The notes under the pieces were generated by a model, which searched no databases, had not been told where the DNA came from, and saw nothing but the letters and a program-made list of their open reading frames with translations. A program made the translations under genes and the position numbers. Shown here in pieces: positions 7,149-14,195 of a DNA stretch of 23,184 bases (within the stretch, counting starts at the first letter, position 1; every line of letters starts with the position of its first letter). Origin of the DNA: a virus; IMG/VR virus record IMGVR_UViG_3300025652_000577, positions 1-23,184 of that record; one strand, given 5' to 3'.

Positions 7149-7176
7149 TTTACATATTAGTTTAAATAGCTATATT
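7149..7176 (+). promoter_or_regulatory. Sigma70-like promoter candidate before the oxygenase cassette
   Basis: TTTACA (7149-7154) and TATATT (7171-7176), each one base from consensus, are spaced by 16 bases in the 55-base gap before the gene at 7202. AAAGGA follows close to the ATG. If real, it would let the cassette at 7202-10345 be transcribed separately from the fibre genes. AT-richness makes chance matches likely. Confidence 0.35.
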
Positions 7177-7201
7177 AAGGTTATTCAATGAAAGGAATAA
7201 A

Positions 7202-7882
7202 ATGACAGAAAAAAGAAATATACATGCATTAATAGAAAAAGAAGCGCCTAGCTTAAATAATTTATTAGATCCAAATGATGTAAAAGAATTTAAAGAAATG
7301 ACATCCGAGTTAAGAGATACTTGGACTAAAAAACAAGTCTTTAGAACAGAAACAGAAATGAGAATGTCTGTTTTACAAGATGCAAAATATCCAACAAAAG
7401 CTTCTAAGTATTGGCAGTGTGTCAGAGAACAAAATGTATTTTTAGAAAATTTAATGACTTTGTCTTTTGATTGTAGACGTAATGAAGTTAGATTAAAAAG
7501 ATTACAAGAAAAATTAAAGACAGAAGAAGATCCTTTAAAAAGAGAATTACTTCAAATAGATATAGATGAAAAAAGATATGGTTTAGCCAACATGCAACTT
7601 ACTGCTAAAGACAGAATGAGAGAAATTAAACTATGGTCAACTCTTAAAAAAGAATTTAATGATGGTTCATTTGATGATAAAGACGTTAACAGACATCAAC
7701 TAGAATCTTACCATCAAATTATGAAAAACAAAGCAGAGACATTGACTCAAGGATCATCTCAGCCAGAAGTATTTAATGTGCTTGGACAGTTACAAACAAT
7801 AGAAAGAGTTAAAAAATCAGGAGAAATGATTTACAATAAGAAAGAACAATTGACCAATGACCTTGGAGCCACCGAAAAATAA
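7202..7882 (+). CDS. Helical coiled-coil protein heading the oxygenase cassette
   Basis: 226 residues, strongly charged and predicted almost wholly helical by eye. Segments such as NEVRLKRLQEKLKTEEDPLK and a later KRYGLANMQLTAKDRMREIK look like coiled coil. No enzymatic motif or membrane segment is visible. The C-terminal 26 bases overlap the start of the first oxygenase gene in another frame, implying translational coupling. It may be a scaffold or adaptor for the oxygenases, or a fibre chaperone; both are inference. I do not recognise a characterised family. Confidence 0.6.
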   Translation: MTEKRNIHALIEKEAPSLNNLLDPNDVKEFKEMTSELRDTWTKKQVFRTETEMRMSVLQDAKYPTKASKYWQCVREQNVFLENLMTLSFDCRRNEVRLKRLQEKLKTEEDPLKRELLQIDIDEKRYGLANMQLTAKDRMREIKLWSTLKKEFNDGSFDDKDVNRHQLESYHQIMKNKAETLTQGSSQPEVFNVLGQLQTIERVKKSGEMIYNKKEQLTNDLGATEK

Positions 7883-8525
7883 TTTTGATTTTATATTTTT
7901 AGGTCAAGCGGTATTAAAATATCAAGTACCTCTTGATATATATAATACTATTAATAATATTTATGAAACTAAATACACTGAATTAAAACCTGCTAATAAA
8001 CAACTTGTTGGTAAAATTGAAAAAGAACATAGTCTATTTTATAGTGGTGAAGATACTTCTAAAATGACTAGACATAATCATTTACCAAGAAATATATTAT
8101 ATTGGTTTAATGAAAAATTTAAACATTATTTAGATTGGAATAGAGTAAGAGAATATAATATGAATTTAAATTCTGTATGGGTTAACACTATGTTTGAGCA
8201 TGAATACAATCCAGTACACGTGCATCAAGGATCAATATCAACAGGTCTATCTAGTGTTATGGTTTTAAAATTACCAGAGTCTTATGGCGTAGAATATTCA
8301 GCAGCAGACTCACCACAAAATGGTAAACTTCAAATTTTAGGTTCAACCAACGGTCAGTTTGCTAATGTAGATTATGAACCAATATTAAAAGAAGGAGATT
8401 TTTTTATATTTCCATACGATATGAGACACTGTGTATATCCTTTTAATGGTCCTGGGTATAGAAGAACGCTTGCTGCAAATATGGATGTTGACTACAGTTC
8501 AATAAAAAATAGAGGAGTACAATAA
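7857..8525 (+). CDS. 2OG-Fe(II) oxygenase-like protein 1
   Basis: 222 residues. An N-terminal region (FIFLGQAVLKYQVPLDIYN) is followed by a double-stranded beta-helix core: SVWVNTMFEHEYNPVHVHQG with His121 and His123, then LSSVMVLKLPES, then GDFFIFPYDMRHCVYPF with His191, and YRRTLAANMDV with Arg202/203 as candidate 2-oxoglutarate binder. Such proteins use 2-oxoglutarate, O2 and Fe(II), usually to hydroxylate a protein or small molecule. The proximal pair is H-X-H where HxD/E is usual, so ligand assignment is uncertain. The start at 7857 lies within the preceding gene; no later ATG would keep the N-terminal segment. The stop forms a TAATG junction with the next gene. Confidence 0.65.
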   Translation: MTLEPPKNNFDFIFLGQAVLKYQVPLDIYNTINNIYETKYTELKPANKQLVGKIEKEHSLFYSGEDTSKMTRHNHLPRNILYWFNEKFKHYLDWNRVREYNMNLNSVWVNTMFEHEYNPVHVHQGSISTGLSSVMVLKLPESYGVEYSAADSPQNGKLQILGSTNGQFANVDYEPILKEGDFFIFPYDMRHCVYPFNGPGYRRTLAANMDVDYSSIKNRGVQ

Positions 8526-9118
8526 TGTACGAAAACAGACAGATTACAGAACCGAAATGGAAAAGTTGGATAGTTCATACAACAACACCATTGTTTACAC
8601 CAGATCAATGCAGACAAATTATTGCATCAGGTAGAGCACAGAAACCACAACAAGGACAAGTGGGAATGAATAAACCAGGTGGTGGAACCCATACAAACAA
8701 AAGAATTACAACAATTAGTTGGATACCATTTAAAGAAATGTCACATATGTATGTAGACCTTAATAACTTTATACAGAAAGCAAATGAAAATCATTTTGGT
8801 TTTGGTGACATACAAATAACAGAACAAGCACAGTTTACAGAATATCCTGAAGGAGGGTTCTATGATTGGCATATGGATTGTGATGTAAACATGCAACATG
8901 AGCCACCTGTTAGAAAAATATCAATGACTCTTTTGTTAAATGATCCGTCAGAATTTGAAGGTGGAGAATTAGAATTAATGGCTCCTGGTAAATCTGCAAG
9001 TTTAAAACAAGGACACGCTATTATATTTGCATCGTTTTTAAATCATAAAGTTAATCCAGTAACTAGAGGTATAAGACAATCTTTAGTTTGTTGGTTTGGA
9101 GGAAAATCATTTAGATGA
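8525..9118 (+). CDS. PKHD/prolyl 4-hydroxylase-type 2OG-Fe(II) oxygenase
   Basis: 197 residues and the clearest member of the cluster. It matches the P4Hc/PiuC-like pattern: FYDWHMDCD gives His116 and Asp118, ISMTLLLNDPSEFEGGELEL is the classic core strand pair, ASFLNHKVNPVTRG gives the distal His174, and RQSLVCWFGG gives Arg184 as the 2-oxoglutarate salt-bridge residue. All catalytic positions are present, so it is probably an active cytoplasmic dioxygenase that hydroxylates a protein or peptide side chain. Its substrate cannot be inferred. It overlaps the preceding gene by one base (TAATG) and the following gene by four (ATGA). Confidence 0.82.
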   Translation: MYENRQITEPKWKSWIVHTTTPLFTPDQCRQIIASGRAQKPQQGQVGMNKPGGGTHTNKRITTISWIPFKEMSHMYVDLNNFIQKANENHFGFGDIQITEQAQFTEYPEGGFYDWHMDCDVNMQHEPPVRKISMTLLLNDPSEFEGGELELMAPGKSASLKQGHAIIFASFLNHKVNPVTRGIRQSLVCWFGGKSFR

Positions 9119-9693
9119 TCAAAGAACAATTTTTTCCAACAACTATATATGCTAAAGATATTAAATTAGACAATCAACTTTTTACCAACGAAATTGTAGA
9201 ATGGTCTAAGAAAGACCCAGGACTTCAAAAAACAAACAAAAACGGTTGGCACTCTACAACTGAAATGCATGAACTGCCTGTTTTTCAACCTTTAGTTAAT
9301 GAATTGTTTTTGATGATGAATGACATATGGAAAGAAGAATGGTTAGATAGAGAACCTATACTAGGTAATATGTGGGCAAACATAAATCCCCCAGGTGGAT
9401 ACAACGTTCCACACATACATCCTAATAGTTTATTTAGCGGTGTGTATTATATAAAAGCTCCAAAAAATTCTGGTAATTTATGTTGTGATGAACCAAGAGC
9501 AGGGGCACAATTAAATATGCCAATAAGAAAAGAAGGTAAACTACCAAAAGAACTATGGAGAGAAGTGTATTTAGAACCTGTTGAAGGTAGAATTATAATA
9601 TTTCCATATTACCTTTGGCACAATGTTACACCTAACAAATCAAATGATATAAGAATATCAGTAAGTTTTAATTTTATACAACATGGTTTTTAA
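9115..9693 (+). CDS. 2OG-Fe(II) oxygenase of the TIGR02466 / 2OG-FeII_Oxy_5 type
   Basis: 192 residues. The family layout is visible: N-terminal FFPTTIYAKDI, WANINPPGGYNVPHIHPNS with His100 and His102, then SGVYYIKAP, a DEPR segment (residues 125-128), and EGRIIIFPYYLWHNVTPN with His169 followed by DIRISVSFNF with Arg180. These are the conserved blocks of this putative 2OG-Fe(II) oxygenase family, widespread in marine phages and bacteria. The H-X-H pair in place of HxD is usual in this family as I know it, but the exact ligands are uncertain. Its reading frame overlaps both neighbours. Confidence 0.75.
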   Translation: MIKEQFFPTTIYAKDIKLDNQLFTNEIVEWSKKDPGLQKTNKNGWHSTTEMHELPVFQPLVNELFLMMNDIWKEEWLDREPILGNMWANINPPGGYNVPHIHPNSLFSGVYYIKAPKNSGNLCCDEPRAGAQLNMPIRKEGKLPKELWREVYLEPVEGRIIIFPYYLWHNVTPNKSNDIRISVSFNFIQHGF

Positions 9694-10345
9694 TAAATAT
9701 CAATTAATTAAGAATGCAATTAGCTACGAGTTAGCTAATTTTGTATTTAACTATTTTCTTCTTAAAAGAGATTCAGTTAAATGGATGTATGATAATAACA
9801 TTATTTATGACAATGGTATGTTAGGTACTTGGGTGGACCCACAAATACCTAATACTTTTTCTTGTTATTCTGATCCAGTAATGGAAACGTTATTAGTTAA
9901 AGTATTACCCGTAATGCAAAAAGAAACCGGACTAAATCTATGTCCTACTTATTCCTATGCAAGAATATATAAAAAAGGTGATGAATTAAAAAGACACAAA
10001 GACAGAGAAAGTTGTGAGATATCATGCACACTTAATCTAGGTGGTGACCCTTGGCCTATATTTATTAACCCAAACCCAGAAGCAGGAAATGTTTCTGGCC
10101 CAAAATTAGGAATTAACAAAATACAAAAATACCATCCTACTACGGATAAAGGTACTAAAGTCTTGCTTGAAGTAGGAGATATGCTAGTATATAGTGGATG
10201 TGAACTTGAACATTGGCGAGAGCCTTTTGACAAGGACATATGCGGTCAAGTATTTCTACATTATAATCATGTAAATGGCCCATTTGCTGAGAAAAACAAA
10301 TTTGATGGAAGACCTATGTTAGGTCTACCTGGATTTGTAAAATAG
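9683..10345 (+). CDS. 2OG-Fe(II) oxygenase-like protein 4
   Basis: 220 residues, different in sequence from the other three. Core features are TYSYARIYKKGDELKRHKDR with His105 and Asp107 (an HxD pair), CTLNLGGDPWPIFINP as the core strand, GDMLVYSGCELEHWREPF with distal His177, and CGQVFLHYNHVNGP. The C-terminal Arg for 2-oxoglutarate is not obvious; Arg179 is one candidate. It is probably an oxygenase acting on an unknown substrate. The gene overlaps the preceding one by 11 bases and closes the cassette; the next gene follows after 17 bases. Confidence 0.7.
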   Translation: MVFNKYQLIKNAISYELANFVFNYFLLKRDSVKWMYDNNIIYDNGMLGTWVDPQIPNTFSCYSDPVMETLLVKVLPVMQKETGLNLCPTYSYARIYKKGDELKRHKDRESCEISCTLNLGGDPWPIFINPNPEAGNVSGPKLGINKIQKYHPTTDKGTKVLLEVGDMLVYSGCELEHWREPFDKDICGQVFLHYNHVNGPFAEKNKFDGRPMLGLPGFVK

Positions 10346-10362
10346 TATTATAATGGATTTAT

Positions 10363-12585
10363 ATGTTACAAAAATTAGGGTTTTTACCAGGGTTTAATAA
10401 ACAAGTTACATCAACAGGTGCTGAGTCGCAATGGATAGATGGAGAAAATGTACGTTTTAGATATGGTACACCAGAAAAAATAGGTGGTTGGAATCAATTA
10501 GGTGAATCAAAGCTTACAGGTGCTGCTAGAGGTTTGCATCATTTTGTAAACAAATCATCAACTAAATTTGCAGCTATAGGAACTAACAAAATTTTATACA
10601 TATATTCTGGTGGTGTTTACTATGATATACATCCACTAACTAATCCATCGGGTACAGCTATTACAAGTGCATTTAGCACAACTAACGGATCTCCAACTGT
10701 AACACTTACATTTGGTGGTTCACACAATTTTCAACCACAAGATATTATTTTATTTGGTGATGCTAGTACGTTTAGTGCTATTACAAATTCTAATTTTAGT
10801 GCCTCAGATTTTGCTGATAAAAAATTTATGATAACAAGTGTACCAACTACTTCTACAATTACTATTACAATGCCTAGTAATGAAACAGGATCAGGTGCAA
10901 CAACATCTGGTGGTATAACATATTTTCAATACTATCACGTAGGACCAGCAGAACAACTAGGTGCGTTTGGTTGGGGAATATCATTGTGGGGTGGTAACAT
11001 TTTAGGTGCATTGACAACTACATTAAACGGTGCACTAGGAGATAATACTAATGGTAACAATAGTTCAGCTACAGAAATTACATTAGCTAGTACGACAGGT
11101 TTTCCAAGTTCTGGTACAAACTTTATTCAAGTAGGTTCAGAAGAAATATCTTACACAGGAATTACAGGCAGTAAATTAACTGGTATAACAAGAGCTGCGC
11201 GAGGTTCAACAAGAGCTGCGCACAGTAATGGGGCAACCGTAACTAACACTTCATCTTTTACAGGTTGGGGATCACCTGCAGCTAACACCGATTCAGTAAT
11301 TGATCCAGGTCTATGGTCCTTGGATAATTTAGGAACAACACTTATTGCTTTAATCCATAACGGAGAATGTTTTAAATGGGATGGAGATGCAGTTAACGCT
11401 ACAGGCACTAGAGCTACAATTATATCTGGTGCACCAACAGCGTCACGTGATATGTTAGTATCAACACCCGATCGTCACTTAGTATTTTTTGGAACAGAAA
11501 CAACTATTGGTAACAAAGCAACACAAGATGATATGTTTATAAGATTTTCATCTCAAGAAAATATAGAAGACTATACACCAACAGCTGAAAATAGTGCTGG
11601 TACACAAAGACTGGCCTCTGGATCACGGATCATGGGAGCTAAACTTGGTAGAAATGCAATATACATTTGGAGTGACACTTCTTTATTTACTATGAGATTT
11701 GTTGGTCAACCATTTACATTTGCTTTTGAACAAACAGGTACTAACTGTGGATTGATTGGTATGAATGCAGCTGTAGAAGTTGATGGTGCTGCGTATTGGA
11801 TGTCTGATAATGGTTTCTTTAGATATACAGGTAAACTAGAATCTATGGATTGTTTAGTAGAAGATTTTGTTTACGATGATCTCAACACTACATCTAATCA
11901 ATTAATTTATTGTGGTATTAATAACTTGTTTGGTGAGATTACTTGGTTTTATCCAACGTCTACATCTAATGTAAATACTAGAGCAGTTACATATAGTTAT
12001 CTAGACTCAACAGCTAAACGACCTATATGGTTTACTAATGCTAGTACCTTGTTTCCTAGAAGCACATGGGAAGACTCAGCAGTATTTGGTTTACCTCATG
12101 CAACAAAATACAATCCAAGTGATGATGTATCATTTGATGTAATCGGTAATACTGAAGGTGTAACAATATACTTTGAACACGAAACAGGAGTTAACCAGCA
12201 AGAAGCAGGGACCACGGCTGTAGCTATTCCAGCAAACATTACATCTGGTGATTATGATATTACACAAAAAGTTGTTAGAGGAGCTGCAACTAATTTAGGT
12301 GACCTTAGAGGTGACGGTGAAAATATTATGAGAGTAAGTAGAATTATACCTGACTTTATATCACAACAAGGAAGTGCTATTGTACAATTAGATTTAAGAA
12401 ACTACCCTAATGATACGGCTGCTAGCTCATCATTGGGTCCATTTACTGTAACATCTTCAACAGATAAAGTAGACACACGTGCTAGAGGTAGAGCTATAGC
12501 TCTTACAATATCCAATACTGCAGTAGATACTAGTTGGAAACTAGGGACTTTTAGGTTAGACATACAAACTGGAGGAAGACGATAA
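10363..12585 (+). CDS. Tail nozzle or stem-like protein
   Basis: 740 residues. The N-terminus (KLGFLPGFNKQVTSTGAESQ) followed by ENVRFRYGTPEKIGGW is the hallmark of a large podoviral tail protein family related to nozzle or packaged-DNA stabilisation proteins. Later segments (GAKLGRNAIYIWSDTSLFTM, GLIGMNAAVEVDGAAYWMSD, NNLFGEITWFYPT) suggest a beta-propeller body. Two insert domains are visible: residues ~97-185 (TVTLTFGGSHNFQPQDIILF) and ~236-293 (ATEITLASTTGFPSSG, ISYTGITGS, TRAARGSTRAAHSNGATV), the second matching a domain at 149-967. It has no clear Shine-Dalgarno, and an in-frame stop at 10351-10353 fixes 10363 as the first ATG. A role at the end of the tail below the adaptor is inferred. 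Confidence 0.72.
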   Translation: MLQKLGFLPGFNKQVTSTGAESQWIDGENVRFRYGTPEKIGGWNQLGESKLTGAARGLHHFVNKSSTKFAAIGTNKILYIYSGGVYYDIHPLTNPSGTAITSAFSTTNGSPTVTLTFGGSHNFQPQDIILFGDASTFSAITNSNFSASDFADKKFMITSVPTTSTITITMPSNETGSGATTSGGITYFQYYHVGPAEQLGAFGWGISLWGGNILGALTTTLNGALGDNTNGNNSSATEITLASTTGFPSSGTNFIQVGSEEISYTGITGSKLTGITRAARGSTRAAHSNGATVTNTSSFTGWGSPAANTDSVIDPGLWSLDNLGTTLIALIHNGECFKWDGDAVNATGTRATIISGAPTASRDMLVSTPDRHLVFFGTETTIGNKATQDDMFIRFSSQENIEDYTPTAENSAGTQRLASGSRIMGAKLGRNAIYIWSDTSLFTMRFVGQPFTFAFEQTGTNCGLIGMNAAVEVDGAAYWMSDNGFFRYTGKLESMDCLVEDFVYDDLNTTSNQLIYCGINNLFGEITWFYPTSTSNVNTRAVTYSYLDSTAKRPIWFTNASTLFPRSTWEDSAVFGLPHATKYNPSDDVSFDVIGNTEGVTIYFEHETGVNQQEAGTTAVAIPANITSGDYDITQKVVRGAATNLGDLRGDGENIMRVSRIIPDFISQQGSAIVQLDLRNYPNDTAASSSLGPFTVTSSTDKVDTRARGRAIALTISNTAVDTSWKLGTFRLDIQTGGRR

Positions 12586-13517
12586 TGGCTGTAGATAAAA
12601 AAGTTAACTATGATGTGCAAGGTGGAGTTAGAAATTATTTAGGTAAACAAAAAGAAGTTAAGGCTCCTTTAAAATGGCAATCAAGTCCAGACAATCCAGC
12701 AACCGAATTAGCTTACATTACAAAAGCAGAAAAAGATTTATTAGTTAAATCAGATTTACATGGTTCTTTAAAAGGTGATGTTAATAGAGGTCCGTCTGGA
12801 ATCATGAGTTTAGATGGTTATGGATCATTTGATGGTCCTAGTGGTAAAGATACAGGTATGTCTGGTGCAGCAACAAGTGCTGCAGAAACCGGAAGAAATA
12901 CAAGTGACACAATGGCAGAAGGAGCTTCTTATAAAGATGTACAGGATTATCAATCTGGAGCAGTTGCAGCTGGAGCAGGACAAAGAGTTAACCCAGGTTT
13001 TTTTGATAGTAGGAATACTGTAAGTCCTGATGTTTTAGCAAGAGCAAAAGCATTTGCACCAGAAGCTTTTAGTAAATCAAGAAGTAGAGGTATTATGGAT
13101 TATATTACAGGAGGTGGATTAATAGGTATGGGTATTAGAGGTTTAGGAAGAAAATTAGGTTTTGGAAAAAACTACAATGAACCAACTTATGATATGTCAA
13201 ATGATGTTAATTATAATTATGATGGAGATTTTGAAGATGATGATGAAGGAACTATTTATGGAGACGATGTTTTAACTAAAACAACAGTTGCTCCACCAGA
13301 TGGTAACGGTAACGGAAATGGTAATGTTAATAATCAAGGTATTAATGTAGTACTACCACAAATTGAAAAATTAATTAATGAAAATAATGGCATATTTAAA
13401 TCAAGATTTTTAGACAATAGAACTACCGAAGAAAGAGAAGCTATTCAAAAAATGATTAATGAAAAATTTAAATATAACTATGGTGATTTTGGTTTAGGTG
13501 ACATGGACGGTAGCTAA
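12585..13517 (+). CDS. Putative internal virion protein with Gly-rich segments
   Basis: 310 residues. The conserved-looking N-terminus (VDKKVNYDVQGGVRNYLGKQ, then PLKWQSSPDNPATELAYITK) leads into a helical AEKDLLVKSDLHGSLKG and then GIMSLDGYGSFDG, a motif shared with the protein at 14196. A Gly-rich hydrophobic stretch (IMDYITGGGLIGMGIRGLG) could be membrane-active. It is followed by an acidic low-complexity part (GDFEDDDEGTIYGDD) and an Asn/Gly run. The type is common in marine podoviruses next to nozzle and ejection genes, but its function is not established. It shares TAATG junctions with both neighbours. Confidence 0.62.
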   Translation: MAVDKKVNYDVQGGVRNYLGKQKEVKAPLKWQSSPDNPATELAYITKAEKDLLVKSDLHGSLKGDVNRGPSGIMSLDGYGSFDGPSGKDTGMSGAATSAAETGRNTSDTMAEGASYKDVQDYQSGAVAAGAGQRVNPGFFDSRNTVSPDVLARAKAFAPEAFSKSRSRGIMDYITGGGLIGMGIRGLGRKLGFGKNYNEPTYDMSNDVNYNYDGDFEDDDEGTIYGDDVLTKTTVAPPDGNGNGNGNVNNQGINVVLPQIEKLINENNGIFKSRFLDNRTTEEREAIQKMINEKFKYNYGDFGLGDMDGS

Positions 13518-13681
13518 TGGCAAAGATAGTACAAACATTAACTAGAGCAAGTGATGAATATCAACCAGATGTAGCACAGTCTTTGGTTAGAGATTTAGAT
13601 GCTGTTCTTGAAAAATTAAATAGTACATTTCAAGAAGACTTAAAACAGGAGATAGAAGCTAGAAGTTTCTTTTTAGATTAA
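13517..13681 (+). CDS. 54-residue helical protein, function unknown
   Basis: A complete frame (MAKIVQTLTRASDEYQPDVA, ending EARSFFLD) between two TAATG junctions, overlapping each neighbour by one base. The middle (SLVRDLDAVLEKLNSTFQED) reads as an amphipathic helix that may form a short coiled coil. Exact tiling between its neighbours makes it a likely gene despite its size. It has no recognised family; a small virion or assembly factor is a guess from context. Confidence 0.6.
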   Translation: MAKIVQTLTRASDEYQPDVAQSLVRDLDAVLEKLNSTFQEDLKQEIEARSFFLD

Positions 13682-14016
13682 TGGCAGTAGTAAACCAATA
13701 TAAATTTAAAGGTATAGATAATAATACAAGTGGTAGTGCACTAACACCACTAGGTGCTAGTATTCCTGCAGTCAATGAAACTATCGTTGTTAAATCTATA
13801 CTTGTTACATCAGCAGGCACACCAAGTGTGACTATCGTTAATAATAGTATTACAGCTATTAAATCAGCAGCACTTACAGCAAATGTTACAACAGAATTAT
13901 TAACTCAACCATTAATAATAGAAGGCGGTACATCTTTTACAGTACAATCAAGCACAACAGATTCTTTTGATGTAGCTATTAGCTATCTAAATATTAAGAA
14001 AGAGGTAACAGCATAA
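13681..14016 (+). CDS. Small beta-sandwich virion protein
   Basis: 111 residues, nearly free of Cys, His and Trp, rich in Thr, Ser, Val and Ile in alternation: ETIVVKSILVTSAGTPSVTI, VTTELLTQPLIIEGGTSFTV, SFDVAISYLNIKKE. This is the pattern of a single beta-sandwich domain, as in decoration, spike or fibre-knob proteins. I do not recognise a characterised family. It is coupled by TAATG to both neighbours, in the run of small genes between two internal protein genes. Confidence 0.6.
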   Translation: MAVVNQYKFKGIDNNTSGSALTPLGASIPAVNETIVVKSILVTSAGTPSVTIVNNSITAIKSAALTANVTTELLTQPLIIEGGTSFTVQSSTTDSFDVAISYLNIKKEVTA

Positions 14017-14183
14017 TGGAGATATTACAGGCAAAAGTTGAGGAAACTTACAGACACAAAAAAACGGGTGAAGTTTTTAAGAAAAGAAAAGACTGGGAAT
14101 CTAAAGGTTATAAACCAGAAGAGATGGCACAAGATGTAAATGTTATCATGCCTCCTCTTGATTTATGGTCAAAAACAAAGTAA
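14016..14183 (+). CDS. 55-residue basic protein, function unknown
   Basis: A complete frame: MEILQAKVEETYRHKKTGEV, a basic segment FKKRKDWESKGYKPEEMAQD, and a conserved-looking end VNVIMPPLDLWSKTK. It starts in a TAATG overlap with the previous stop and ends 12 bases before the next ATG. The basic middle would suit contact with nucleic acid or a virion partner. The function is unknown, but tiling supports a real gene. Confidence 0.6.
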   Translation: MEILQAKVEETYRHKKTGEVFKKRKDWESKGYKPEEMAQDVNVIMPPLDLWSKTK

Positions 14184-14195
14184 ACTGACAAAACC

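Noticed and set aside
7857-7882. Frameshift joining the helical gene to the first oxygenase
   Set aside because: Both proteins look complete, the overlap contains an ATG for the second frame, and no standard slippery heptamer was found.
10349-10354. Perfect TATAAT just before the nozzle-like gene
   Set aside because: No spaced -35 is visible, and a transcript would begin almost on the start codon, leaving no leader.
12814-13023. Plus-strand frame of 69 codons inside the internal protein gene
   Set aside because: It is nested in the supported frame at 12585-13517 and gives Gln-rich sequence without known motifs.
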